Source: an uncultured Prevotellaceae bacterium | GTDB lineage: Bacteria; Bacteroidota; Bacteroidia; Bacteroidales; Bacteroidaceae | Direction of reading: 5' to 3' | DNA length: 64,000 nt | Assembly (NCBI GenBank): GCA_900314755.1 | Contig: OMWH01000001.1 | Location: 124,001 to 188,000, forward strand | Part shown: piece by piece, positions 23,660 through 31,993 of the stretch | Position numbering within the stretch: the stretch's first letter is position 1 | How the letters are laid out: each line of letters begins with the position of its first letter | The notes under the pieces: generated by a model | What the model was told of the DNA's origin: nothing | Databases searched by the model: none | What the model saw: the letters and a program-made list of their open reading frames with translations, nothing else | Translations under genes and position numbers: made by a program

Positions 23660-25672
23660 CTACTTCTGGTCGGTCCTGAACAAGAAGGTGGTATAGACAT
23701 CACAGTGAGTGATAAACTCCGCTGGTTTATTGCCGTTAGCCTTCTCAAAGTTCACCAATGCCTGCAGTGCCTTATACTGTGAGGACTCAGGATAGGTGAT
23801 GAACACAAAACTGTTAGCCTCATTTCTCCAGTCATGGGTAAACCACTTCTGGGTATGGAGGTACCAGTAGCAAAGTCCGAAGAGTGCCTTCTCCTTCAAA
23901 GTCTTGTCTTTCGCCTTGCTTGCCTTCTCCAGCAACTGGCGGGCGATGGCATTGAAGTCTTTCTCGTTCTCCCCTACTTGATGGGTGTCCGGCTCTTTGG
24001 CATACTCCGTCAGGAACCAGCAGTCACCATCGTTGTTTGCCTGTGCGTAGCGTACAGCCAGATCGTAGTAACGCTGACACTGGGCATCACCCTTCATGAG
24101 GGCAGCCTCTTTCTCCCAGGCAAGCATCTGGCGGGCGAAGTCGAGTTTGTAGCTTGACTTCAGATTGACGGTCTTCTCATAGTCTGCATCACTGAGCCAC
24201 TGACGTGTAATCCATGGTGCCACATCCACGCTGCGGTTGATGGCAATGACGGAAATATGCTGTTTGTTGTAGAAGGATACAGGAACTCTCTCTAACCATG
24301 AGATAGCCTTCTCCCACTGACAGACACGCAGGTACTTGGTGCCGACAAGGTCGTCCATACTCTGGGGATCATATTCGATATTGGCAATGAGATATGCATC
24401 CAGGGGATTGTCAGAGGCTCCTTTGGTGTATTGCAGGAATTTCTCAAGATCCTCTACCTTCATCGTTTCTGTCTTGGCAGAGAAACTGCCGTTGGCAGTA
24501 ACGTTATATAATCCCATCAAGGTATTGGTCCTGTTTGCGTATTTCTTCTCCAGTATCTGATTGACCGTTCGGGTCATGGCGGCATCTTTAAACCATTCAT
24601 GCTGTGAGTCTGGTTCCTTAAACCATTTCATCTCACTTGCCAGCCAAGCGTCAAACTGGTTGTTGACGGGTTCTACGTCACATTTGATATAGAAGTGGAT
24701 GAGGCGTGCTGTCAGTTGGGAATGTTCGGAACCAGCCATGTGCGTGGCGGCCTGGATGTCCTGATAGCCCTGCTGTTTCTTGCCGAAGAGGTATTCGAGC
24801 CAGCCCTGGGCAGCCTTCCACATCGCAGGGTCGTTAGTCTTCCCTTCCTTTACCACCTGTCCGGCAAACTGTGCCATCTGCATTGCCTCCGACTGTTTGA
24901 TGTCACGGATGAAGAGTTTGCCGCCGATGTTGGCATCCGTAGCCTCCTGGGCGTTGTTGACGAAGTCCTGCAGGAGGAAAGGCAGTGCACCGGCATTAGG
25001 GTTCTTCTGGTATTCCTGGCGGATAGCCTCGAAAGAACGGCGTTTGTAGAACTGGGTCATCAGACTGTTATAGTCACCCTGCTCAGCGAAGATCTCCGCA
25101 GCCTCTGCGTCACGTCCCATCTTATAGATGGCACCGGCGTAGATATTCTTCATCATATCCTTATAGATGGTCTCGATAAACTGACTGGCAGTATTCTCCC
25201 AAAAGGTGATATTGTCACGGTTCAGTCCCAGTACCATGTTACAGCGCATATAGAGCAGTGCATGCTGGGAGCGCAGCTTCGTCTTGACCTTGCTGAGGGC
25301 ATATGTCTGGATGGCACGCAGTTTCTGGTTGCGCTGGGCAAGTTTCTCTTTGGTGGGATAGTTCCATTGCTCATAGCGAATCTCGTCGCAGATATCCAAA
25401 TAGCTTTTCAGGTTCTTGATGTAACTGACCATCAGGGCATCGTTCTTCTTCTGGGCAGCCTTGATGACCTCGTCTGCGTTGAAGTAGTAATAATCCTGTT
25501 GGAGTCCAAGATACACTTTCCAGTTGTTAGACGTGATGTCGTCGACACGCTCTTTGAATTCCTTGCTGTCGTAGACACGGAACATGTAGATGTTGTCACT
25601 TCCGTACCAGCCACAGGCGAGCATAGGTAATGCCAAAACGGCAAGTACACTAATGAGAATAAATCTTTTCAT
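23660..25672 (-). CDS. Exported protein of unknown function, 670 residues
   Basis: An N-terminal signal (MKRFILISVLAVLALPMLACGW) has a Cys at 20; a lipoprotein is possible, but a lipobox is not clear. The rest is mostly helical with many Tyr/Trp and Ala-rich helices (AAEIFAEQGDYNSLMTQFYKRRSF, then YLIANIEY), suggesting a helical-repeat solenoid of the TPR kind. No catalytic motif was recognised. It overlaps the upstream lipoprotein gene by 23 bases, so the two are translated together downstream of murF. The grouping suggests an envelope function. It is a real gene by length, signal peptide and operon position. Confidence 0.75.
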   Translation of the reverse strand: MKRFILISVLAVLALPMLACGWYGSDNIYMFRVYDSKEFKERVDDITSNNWKVYLGLQQDYYYFNADEVIKAAQKKNDALMVSYIKNLKSYLDICDEIRYEQWNYPTKEKLAQRNQKLRAIQTYALSKVKTKLRSQHALLYMRCNMVLGLNRDNITFWENTASQFIETIYKDMMKNIYAGAIYKMGRDAEAAEIFAEQGDYNSLMTQFYKRRSFEAIRQEYQKNPNAGALPFLLQDFVNNAQEATDANIGGKLFIRDIKQSEAMQMAQFAGQVVKEGKTNDPAMWKAAQGWLEYLFGKKQQGYQDIQAATHMAGSEHSQLTARLIHFYIKCDVEPVNNQFDAWLASEMKWFKEPDSQHEWFKDAAMTRTVNQILEKKYANRTNTLMGLYNVTANGSFSAKTETMKVEDLEKFLQYTKGASDNPLDAYLIANIEYDPQSMDDLVGTKYLRVCQWEKAISWLERVPVSFYNKQHISVIAINRSVDVAPWITRQWLSDADYEKTVNLKSSYKLDFARQMLAWEKEAALMKGDAQCQRYYDLAVRYAQANNDGDCWFLTEYAKEPDTHQVGENEKDFNAIARQLLEKASKAKDKTLKEKALFGLCYWYLHTQKWFTHDWRNEANSFVFITYPESSQYKALQALVNFEKANGNKPAEFITHCDVYTTFLFRTDQK

Positions 25673-26537
25673 AGGTTTCTGGTTTATATCTGTTTATATT
25701 ATCTGTTGCTAAATCGTAAGTGAGGATAAGGCGTTTCAGTTCGGGACGCTCTTTCTCCACCGCTTCCTTTACCTTGAGGATTTCCTCGGCGGTGGCGACA
25801 TGCTCGATATCCACTCCCTGGATGATGCGCTGCCAGAGGAAGACAGGGTAGGCGGCAGCCAATGGCAGGTCGTAATCCTCCAGATAGCGCAGGTAAGGAG
25901 CCACGTCACGGATGTCGAGGATGGGGTTGCGCTCCATGAACTTCATCGGGTGTCCTGTATTGTAGAGCATCAGCACACCATAGTCAACAGGTGGTACCCT
26001 CATTGACAACTGGTGAAGACGGATGGTGGTTGACAGAAGTGAAAAGTGACGAGTGAAGAGTGAAGAATTTGCCATCGCTTGGAGGAAGTCGTAGTAGTTC
26101 TTGCGACTCTTGGCAGTATAGTCACAGTCTATCTGTATCTCTCTGACACCTTTGATGTCGTTGGTCTCATTCATCTGTACGATGCGCTGCACAATCTTTT
26201 CTGCCAGTCCCTCCGGCTTCTGGTGCATACAGTCCTCCATGATAAAGACGGTAGGGATGATCTCAATGTCTTCAGGCAGACTGTCGCTGAAGGTGATGGT
26301 GGCATTAGGCATCGGTCCTGACGAGTCGCTCATCACCACATCGAAATAGCGGCAATAGAGTTTACGGATGCCATACTGCTTCAGGAAGGCACGTTCTGTA
26401 GAGTCCAACCGTAAGTCTGTGCGCCAGTAGTATACGGAGTTGCCTTCTGGCAGCACCTCCCGTCTCTGTTGGCTGCATCCTGTTGTCAGCAATCCTATTA
26501 ACAGACAGACTCCGATGATATATTTCTCAATTCTCAA
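25650..26537 (-). CDS. Lipoprotein of unknown function
   Basis: 295 residues with a clear lipoprotein signal (LLIGLLTTGCSQ, Cys 21). The rest looks like a TIM-barrel-like alpha/beta protein: YYWRTDLRLDSTERAFL near the start, IQIDCDYTAKSRKNYYDFL near residues 137-155 and YGVLMLYNTGHP near residue 190. The conserved acidic IDCDYT would sit where glycosidase-like barrels hold their acids, but no catalytic claim can be made. The start overlaps the murF stop by 4 bases and the end overlaps the next gene by 23 bases, forming a tight operon. An in-frame heptad array at 26038-26065 encodes part of the region around NSSLFTRHFSLLS. Confidence 0.75.
   Translation of the reverse strand: MRIEKYIIGVCLLIGLLTTGCSQQRREVLPEGNSVYYWRTDLRLDSTERAFLKQYGIRKLYCRYFDVVMSDSSGPMPNATITFSDSLPEDIEIIPTVFIMEDCMHQKPEGLAEKIVQRIVQMNETNDIKGVREIQIDCDYTAKSRKNYYDFLQAMANSSLFTRHFSLLSTTIRLHQLSMRVPPVDYGVLMLYNTGHPMKFMERNPILDIRDVAPYLRYLEDYDLPLAAAYPVFLWQRIIQGVDIEHVATAEEILKVKEAVEKERPELKRLILTYDLATDNINRYKPETYEKIYSH
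26038..26065. repeat. Heptad array inside the lipoprotein gene (AGTGAAG-type, 4 copies)
   Basis: Units AGTGAAA, AGTGACG, AGTGAAG and AGTGAAG on the plus strand are translated on the minus strand as SLFTRHFSLL. The reading frame is open across the array. Confidence 0.85.
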
Positions 26538-27871
26538 AGCAGGTCGGGTAATTCGAAGAGTTTGTTGCTGTTACTACCTTTGATAAGAATATAATATCCT
26601 TGTGGCTGCTCGCTGGCGATAGCTGCCTTCACCTCTTCCACGTCATGGAAGAGCTGAGCGGTTAGTGCTGTGCGGTTAGTGGCAGCATACTCGTCACCGA
26701 CCAGCCATACCTTGTCGAAACGGGCATCAGCAAGCATGTCCACGACCTTCTGGTGCTCCTCTTCAGAGACATCTCCCAGTTCTCCCATCTTACCGATGAC
26801 CGCCATCTTGGGAGACACCTCCATCAGCTTAAAGTTGTCAATGGCAGCCTTCATACTCGTCGGGTTGGCATTATAGGCATCCACTACCAAGTGGTTATGT
26901 TCCGTGACCGTCATCTGAGAGCGGTTGTTGGAGGGGACATAGTTCTCCAAGGCGTGGTTAATCTGCTCGAAGGGGATATTATTGACATATCCGATGGTGA
27001 TGGCAGCGAGCATGTTGTCAAGGTTATAGGCACCAATCAGATGCGTCTGCACCTCCATCCACTCACTCGTGTAACCGGCATCATGGTCCTGGTCCCGCCA
27101 GCGGAACTTCAGGAAGGGCGCACAGCTGATGACCTCGCCATGAATCAGGATATCGGTGTTGTCACTCTGACCATAATAATAGATATCCGCAAGTCCGTCA
27201 GTCATTTTCATCAGGTGCTCGTTGTCGCGGTTGATGAAAACAGGACACTCGTGAGCTCTGAAGAAGTCATAAAGTTCCCCTTTTGTCTTGCAGACACCCT
27301 CAAAGGAGCCGAAACCCAGCAAGTGGGCGCGTCCCACATTGGTAATCAGTCCGCAAGTGGGCTCTGCCGTCTCGACCAGTGTCTTGATGTCGCCAGGATG
27401 CGAGGCACCCATCTCCACAACGGCAATATCGTGTTCCTCGTTCAGGCGGAATAAGGTCTTAGGCACCCCCACGTCATTATTGAAGTTACCTTCTGTCGCC
27501 ATCACGTTGTAACATTCCGACAAGACGGCACGGATGAGTTCCTTGGTGGTCGTCTTTCCGTTCGTTCCTGTGATGCCGATGACAGGGATGTCGAACTGGC
27601 GGCGGTGCTCCCGTGCCAAGTCCTTGTAGGTCTGCAGGCAGTCGTCGACGAGGATTAGTTTTCCTAGTTTTCCTAGCTTCCCTAGTTCCCTTGGCTCCTC
27701 ATCAATAATTGCATAGCTACAACCTTTCTCCAAGGCAGAGACAGCATAGTCGTTGCCATTGAAAGAAGCTCCCTTTAATGCGAGGAAAATGCTCCCTTCC
27801 GGGCAGTTCCTTGAGTCTGTCGTGATACAAGGGTGTTGCTGATATAACTTGTATAGTTCTTTAATATTCAT
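26534..27871 (-). CDS. murF: UDP-N-acetylmuramoyl-tripeptide--D-alanyl-D-alanine ligase
   Basis: 445 residues from ATG 27871 (MNIKELYKLYQ), preferred because it matches the usual MurF start and leaves a leader after the -7 box; the frame also has ATG 27883. MurF adds D-Ala-D-Ala to the UDP-MurNAc-tripeptide in the cytoplasm, the last soluble step of peptidoglycan precursor synthesis. Visible are the substrate-binding TDSRNCPEGSIFLALKG, the P-loop GITGTNGKTTTKE, the NFNNDVGVPKTLF region and the C-terminal Mur ligase domain with NPTSMKAA and AVIGKMGELG. An in-frame insertion of about 9-12 residues (GKLGKLGKL) before the P-loop is made by a 9-bp CTAG array. Its product uses the D-Ala-D-Ala made by Ddl, encoded at 57933. 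Confidence 0.97.
   Translation of the reverse strand: MNIKELYKLYQQHPCITTDSRNCPEGSIFLALKGASFNGNDYAVSALEKGCSYAIIDEEPRELGKLGKLGKLILVDDCLQTYKDLAREHRRQFDIPVIGITGTNGKTTTKELIRAVLSECYNVMATEGNFNNDVGVPKTLFRLNEEHDIAVVEMGASHPGDIKTLVETAEPTCGLITNVGRAHLLGFGSFEGVCKTKGELYDFFRAHECPVFINRDNEHLMKMTDGLADIYYYGQSDNTDILIHGEVISCAPFLKFRWRDQDHDAGYTSEWMEVQTHLIGAYNLDNMLAAITIGYVNNIPFEQINHALENYVPSNNRSQMTVTEHNHLVVDAYNANPTSMKAAIDNFKLMEVSPKMAVIGKMGELGDVSEEEHQKVVDMLADARFDKVWLVGDEYAATNRTALTAQLFHDVEEVKAAIASEQPQGYYILIKGSNSNKLFELPDLL
27654..27698. repeat. 9-bp CTAG array inside murF
   Basis: Units TTAGTTTTC, CTAGTTTTC, CTAGCTTCC and CTAGTTCCC (27654-27689), then a decayed TTGGCTCCT. On the coding strand each unit gives Gly-Lys-Leu. 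The unit is the same as in the helix-hairpin-helix gene at 15163. Confidence 0.92.
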
Positions 27872-27891
27872 GGTTTTTGGCATTTATGCTG

Positions 27892-27899
27892 CAAAGGTA
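27892..27899 (-). promoter_or_regulatory. -7 promoter element (TACCTTTG) of the murF operon
   Basis: Exact TAnnTTTG box, 20 bases before the preferred ATG at 27871. Confidence 0.7.
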
Positions 27900-27905
27900 G
27901 AAAAT

Positions 27906-27940
27906 AATTATCAAATATCAATTGATAATTATCAATTATT
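27906..27940. repeat. Heptad array, AATTATC-type, 5 copies
   Basis: Units AATTATC, AAATATC, AATTGAT, AATTATC and AATTATT. It lies between the divergent murF and folP promoters, directly upstream of the murF -7 box, as the array at 11908 does for its promoter pair. Confidence 0.85.
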
Positions 27941-27980
27941 TTGTGTCTTTGGCTTCGCCGAACTTATTTTTCGTTCGGAA

Positions 27981-28034
27981 ATGAAAAGAAAATAGATTTT
28001 CTTTTGCATTTCTCTCACTTATTTGGTAACTTTG
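27981..28034 (+). promoter_or_regulatory. Hairpin-promoter module of folP
   Basis: An inverted repeat AAAAGAAAA/TTTTCTTTT (27984-28005, 4-base loop) runs into TTTTG, then GCATTTCTCTC, then the -7 box TAACTTTG at 28027-28034. The right arm supplies the -33 TTTG. The same layout is found twice upstream of the sufT-like gene. The folP ATG is 8 bases after the -7 box. Confidence 0.7.
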
Positions 28035-28042
28035 TGGCTGAA

Positions 28043-28846
28043 ATGGATTATACTCTCAATTGTAACGGTCGTTTGCTCAGTCTCCATACACCGCAGGTGA
28101 TGGGAATCCTGAATGTGACTCCTGACTCTTTCTATGCGGGGAGCCGGAAGCAAACGGAGCAGGAGATAAGGGAGCGTATACAGCAGATACAGAGCGAGGG
28201 CGGTACAATCATAGATGTCGGTGCCTGTTCGACGCGTCCTGGCAGTGAGCCGGTTGCGGAGAAGGAGGAGATGGAGCGGTTGCGCTTTGCCCTTGGTATC
28301 ATCCGCGGAGAGTCATCTGATGCCATCGTCAGTGTCGACACGTTCCGTCCTGATGTGGCACGTATGGTGGTAGAGGAGTTTGGAGTGGATATCATCAATG
28401 ATGTAGGAGACCCGTCCCCCGGCACCCATTCCCCGACACCTATGTTCCGGATGGTCTCACGTCTGGGCGTACCTTATATATTAATGTCTGCTCAACCCAC
28501 GATTCGGGAGATCTTGCTGGATTTTGCCCGGTCAGTAGACGAGTTGCGCGCTCTTGGGCAGAAAGACATCATCCTCGACCCGGGGTTTGGCTTCGGTAAG
28601 ACCCTGGAGCAGAATTATGAAGTCATGCACCAGATGGAACAATTGTCGTTTATGGGACTTCCTGTGTTAGTGGGCATTTCCCGTAAGTCGATGATCTACA
28701 GAGTGCTGGGATGTGAACCCGCAGATGCGCTGAATGGTACTACGGTGCTGAATACGATGGCACTTCAGAAAGGTGCCAGCATCCTGAGGGTGCATGATGT
28801 CCGTGAGGCGGTAGAAACAATTAAAATAACAAACTATGCTGTTTGA
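28043..28846 (+). CDS. folP: Dihydropteroate synthase
   Basis: 267 residues from ATG 28043. The open frame extends upstream to 27941 but contains the promoter, so the short start is chosen. The enzyme joins 6-hydroxymethyl-dihydropterin diphosphate and p-aminobenzoate to make dihydropteroate in folate synthesis and is the sulfonamide target. Both family signatures are visible: MGILNVTPDSFYAGSR near the start and GGTIIDVGACSTRPGSEPV near residue 50. FGFGKTLEQNYEVM and VGISRKSMI come later. Its end overlaps the start of cdaA by 11 bases, so the two are coupled. Confidence 0.97.
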   Translation: MDYTLNCNGRLLSLHTPQVMGILNVTPDSFYAGSRKQTEQEIRERIQQIQSEGGTIIDVGACSTRPGSEPVAEKEEMERLRFALGIIRGESSDAIVSVDTFRPDVARMVVEEFGVDIINDVGDPSPGTHSPTPMFRMVSRLGVPYILMSAQPTIREILLDFARSVDELRALGQKDIILDPGFGFGKTLEQNYEVMHQMEQLSFMGLPVLVGISRKSMIYRVLGCEPADALNGTTVLNTMALQKGASILRVHDVREAVETIKITNYAV

Positions 28847-29609
28847 GTTTGGAATAAAGGATATTATTGATATCGTCCTTGTTGCCTTGATGTTGTATTA
28901 CATCTACCGGCTGATGAAGGAGTCGAGGTCTTTGAATGTGTTCATCGGTATCATGATCTTCGTGGTGCTGTGGTTGCTGGTCTCTCAGGTGCTGGAGATG
29001 CGCCTGCTGGGCTCTATCATGGACAAGTTGGTCAGTGTAGGTGTCATAGCCTTGATTATCCTTTTTCAGGAGGATATCCGTAAGTTCCTTTATAACCTCG
29101 GTGCCCATGAACGGATGCGTACGCTGACTCGTTTTCTGGGAAGAGGGAAAAAAGAAAATAGCGAGGAGTTGAAGCAGGTCATCATGCCCATCGTCATGGC
29201 ATGCATGAACATGAGCAAGCGGAAGGTGGGTGCCTTGATCGTGATAGAGCGTAACATGCCGTTGGATGACGTGGTGGCAACAGGTGAGCGGATAGATGCA
29301 AATATCAGTCAGCAGTTGATAGAGAACATTTTCTTCAAGAACTCTCCGTTGCATGACGGTGCGATGATTGTTTCCAATAAGCGTATCGAGGCAGCGGGAT
29401 GTATCCTGCCTGTCAGTCATAACCTGGATATCCCTAAAGAGATGGGTTTGCGCCACCGTGCCGCTCTTGGTATCTCACAAGAGTCCGACTGTGTTGCCAT
29501 TGTTGTCAGTGAGGAGACGGGAGGTATCACCGTCGCCTTTAAGTCAGAGCTGCAGATCCGCCTGTCGGGTGAGAAACTGGAGAGTATCCTGACGAAGGAA
29601 ATGATGTAA
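28836..29609 (+). CDS. cdaA: Diadenylate cyclase (c-di-AMP synthase), membrane-bound CdaA type
   Basis: 257 residues. Three N-terminal membrane helices (residues ~8-27, 33-53, 60-78) precede a DisA_N catalytic domain. The two substrate motifs are intact: DGA in LHDGAMIV (~residue 170) and RHR in MGLRHRAALG (~residue 206). It makes the second messenger c-di-AMP from two ATP at the inner membrane; in other bacteria this controls K+ and osmolyte balance and wall homeostasis. It overlaps folP by 11 bases, a common arrangement in Bacteroidetes. Confidence 0.95.
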   Translation: MLFEFGIKDIIDIVLVALMLYYIYRLMKESRSLNVFIGIMIFVVLWLLVSQVLEMRLLGSIMDKLVSVGVIALIILFQEDIRKFLYNLGAHERMRTLTRFLGRGKKENSEELKQVIMPIVMACMNMSKRKVGALIVIERNMPLDDVVATGERIDANISQQLIENIFFKNSPLHDGAMIVSNKRIEAAGCILPVSHNLDIPKEMGLRHRAALGISQESDCVAIVVSEETGGITVAFKSELQIRLSGEKLESILTKEMM

Positions 29610-29622
29610 ATAATCATTAAAA

Positions 29623-29650
29623 TTCATAGTTCATAGCTCATAGTTCATAG
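29623..29650. repeat. Heptad array, unit TTCATAG, 4 copies
   Basis: Units TTCATAG, TTCATAG, CTCATAG and TTCATAG lie between cdaA and pta and end 8 bases before the pta -7 box. Confidence 0.92.
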
Positions 29651-29658
29651 TTTTTTCG

Positions 29659-29666
29659 TAACTTTG
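29659..29666 (+). promoter_or_regulatory. -7 promoter element (TAACTTTG) of pta-ackA
   Basis: Exact TAnnTTTG box, 44 bases before the pta ATG. The heptad array at 29623-29650 occupies the -33 region. Confidence 0.65.
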
Positions 29667-29710
29667 CAGTCCATGTAAATATCTTAAAACTAATAATAAT
29701 AAAACAAACT

Positions 29711-30721
29711 ATGGATTTATTAAGTCAAATCGTAGCGCGTGCTAAGGCAAACAAGCAGCGCATCGTGCTCCCCGAGGCTGAGGAGGAGCGTACATTGTGT
29801 GCAGCCGACCGTGTATTGGCTGACGACATCGCAGACATCATTCTGATTGGTAACCCTGATAAGGTGCATGTCCTCGCCAAGGAGAAAGGTCTGCAGCATA
29901 TTGATAAGGCAACACTCATCGACCCGGAGAACTGTGAGAAGAGTGAGGAGTATGCCGAGAAACTCGCCGAGCTCCGTAAGAGCAAGGGAATGACCATCGA
30001 GCAGGCTCGTGAGCTGGTGAAGAATCCTCTTTATCTGGGATGTATGATTATCAAGACCGAGGGTGCTGACGGTCAGATCAGCGGTGCTTTGTCAACGACT
30101 GGTGACACGTTGCGTCCTGCCCTGCAGATTATCAAGTGCGCTCCTGGCATCACGTGTGTCAGTGGTGGTATGCTACTGATTTCCAAGGAGAAGCAGTATG
30201 GTGAGAATGGCGTATTGGTAGTAGGTGATGTCGCCGTTACTCCGATGCCTGACGCTGCCCAGCTCAGTCAGATTGCCGTATGTACCGCCCAGACCGCTAA
30301 GTCAGTGGCAGGTTTTGCTGACCCTCGTGTCGCAATGCTGAGCTTCTCCACCAAGGGAAGTGCCAAGCATGAGGTGGTGGACAAGGTCATCGAGGCTACC
30401 AGACTCGCTAAGGAGCTGGATCCCTCTCTGAAGATTGACGGTGAGTTGCAGGCTGACGCAGCCCTCGTACCCTCCGTAGGCAGCAAAAAGGCTCCCGGTT
30501 CAGAGATTGCCGGTAAGGCAAACGTCCTTGTATTCCCGAACCTGGAGGTCGGTAATATCGGTTATAAGCTCGTTCAGCGCTTAGGTGACGCTATCGCTAT
30601 CGGTCCTATCCTGCAGGGTATCGCCCGTCCGGTCAACGACCTCTCCCGTGGTTGCTCTGTGGAGGACATCTATTATATGGTTGCCATCACGGCATGTCAG
30701 GCAATGGATGCTAAGAAATAG
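29711..30721 (+). CDS. pta: Phosphate acetyltransferase
   Basis: 336 residues, the length of the short (catalytic-domain only) class. It interconverts acetyl-CoA and acetyl phosphate in the cytoplasm. Conserved blocks are IVLPEAEEERTL near residue 18, GCMIIKTEGADGQISGA near residue 110, FSTKGSAKHE near residue 213 and VLVFPNLEVGNIGYKLVQR near residue 275. It lies 25 bases upstream of ackA, forming the usual acetate pathway that yields ATP in fermentation. Confidence 0.97.
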   Translation: MDLLSQIVARAKANKQRIVLPEAEEERTLCAADRVLADDIADIILIGNPDKVHVLAKEKGLQHIDKATLIDPENCEKSEEYAEKLAELRKSKGMTIEQARELVKNPLYLGCMIIKTEGADGQISGALSTTGDTLRPALQIIKCAPGITCVSGGMLLISKEKQYGENGVLVVGDVAVTPMPDAAQLSQIAVCTAQTAKSVAGFADPRVAMLSFSTKGSAKHEVVDKVIEATRLAKELDPSLKIDGELQADAALVPSVGSKKAPGSEIAGKANVLVFPNLEVGNIGYKLVQRLGDAIAIGPILQGIARPVNDLSRGCSVEDIYYMVAITACQAMDAKK

Positions 30722-30746
30722 TTGATAGTTTATAATTAATAAAAAC

Positions 30747-31940
30747 ATGAAGATTCTTGTATTGAATTGTGGCTCTTCTTCCATTAAGTACGCCCTGTAC
30801 AACATGGATGACAAGAGTGTGATGACATCGGGCGGTGCTGAGCGCGTGGGCTTGGACGGCGCCTTTGTGAAAGTGAAACTTGCCAACGGTGAGAAAAAGC
30901 AGATCATGCATGACATCCCAGAGCATACAGAGGGAGTGAAGTTTATCTTCTCTTTGCTGACTGACCCTGAGATTGGTGTGATCAAAGACTTGAAGGAGAT
31001 TGACGCTGTGGGTCACCGTATGGTGCATGGTGGTGAGAAATTCAATAAGTCGGTGATTCTGACTGACGAGGTGCTGAAGGCTTTCGAGGAGTGCTCAGAC
31101 CTCGCTCCGCTGCATAACCCCGCCAACCTGAAGGGCGTGAATGCCGTGAAGGAGCTGATGCCGGGTCTTCCGCAGGTGGGTGTCTTCGATACTGCTTTCC
31201 ACCAGACAATGCCTCCCAAGGCTTATATGTATGCCATTCCTTTCGAACTATATGAGAAGTACGGCATCCGCCGTTATGGTTTCCATGGCACCTCTCACCG
31301 TTATGTGTCAGCCCGTGCCTGTGAGTTCCTCGGTATCAAGGCTGAGGGTACCAAAATGGTGACCTGCCACGTGGGTAATGGTGGCTCTATCGCTGCCGTG
31401 AAGGATGGCAAGTGCATCGATACCTCTATGGGTCTTACTCCGCTGGAGGGACTGGTGATGGGTACCCGTGCCGGTGATATCGACGGTGGTGCTGTGACCT
31501 TCATCGAGAAGAAGCTGGGTCTGGATGCTGACGGCATGTCTAACCTCCTCAATAAAAAGAGTGGTGTTGCCGGTATTACCGGAGGCTCCAGTGATATGCG
31601 TGATGTGGAGAATGCCGCCAAGAATGGTGACGAGCGTGCCAAACTGGCTCAGGATATGTATTTCTATCGCATCAAGAAGTATATCGGTGCCTATGCCGCT
31701 GCCATGGGTGGTCTGGATGTCGTTGTCTTCACCGCCGGTGTTGGTGAGAACCAGGTTAGCATGCGTTCTGAGGTATGTAAGGACATGGAGTTCCTCGGCA
31801 TCAAGTTCGATGAGTCGAAGAACAATGTCCGTGGTGAGGAGGCTGTCATCTCCGCTGACGACTCCAAGGTGAAGGTCGTCGTCATTCCTACCGATGAGGA
31901 GCTGATGATTGCCACCGATACGATGAACTTACTGAAATAA
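30747..31940 (+). CDS. ackA: Acetate kinase
   Basis: 397 residues. It converts acetyl phosphate and ADP to acetate and ATP. The N-terminal signature MKILVLNCGSSSIKY and the second signature FDTAFHQTMP (~residue 149) are intact, as are RYGFHGTSHRYVS and FTAGVGENQ. It follows pta by 25 bases and is ended by the hairpin at 31962-31987. Confidence 0.97.
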   Translation: MKILVLNCGSSSIKYALYNMDDKSVMTSGGAERVGLDGAFVKVKLANGEKKQIMHDIPEHTEGVKFIFSLLTDPEIGVIKDLKEIDAVGHRMVHGGEKFNKSVILTDEVLKAFEECSDLAPLHNPANLKGVNAVKELMPGLPQVGVFDTAFHQTMPPKAYMYAIPFELYEKYGIRRYGFHGTSHRYVSARACEFLGIKAEGTKMVTCHVGNGGSIAAVKDGKCIDTSMGLTPLEGLVMGTRAGDIDGGAVTFIEKKLGLDADGMSNLLNKKSGVAGITGGSSDMRDVENAAKNGDERAKLAQDMYFYRIKKYIGAYAAAMGGLDVVVFTAGVGENQVSMRSEVCKDMEFLGIKFDESKNNVRGEEAVISADDSKVKVVVIPTDEELMIATDTMNLLK

Positions 31941-31961
31941 GCAAGTGATATGATAAAAAGA

Positions 31962-31993
31962 AAACGGGACTCGTGTGAGCCCCGTTTCTTTTT
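31962..31993. terminator. Bidirectional intrinsic terminator, ackA / fructokinase
   Basis: AAACGGG (31962-31968) pairs with CCCGTTT (31981-31987), with further CTC/GAG pairing inside. A T run follows on the plus strand and an A run precedes it, so it can serve both convergent genes. The fructokinase stop is at 31993-31995. Confidence 0.85.

Noticed and set aside
24695..25630. 311-codon plus-strand frame opposite the 670-residue gene
   Set aside because: Lies wholly within a gene with signal peptide and operon context on the other strand; no family features.
27941..28042. N-terminal extension of folP
   Set aside because: This part contains the hairpin-promoter module and the -7 box, so it cannot be translated from that promoter.
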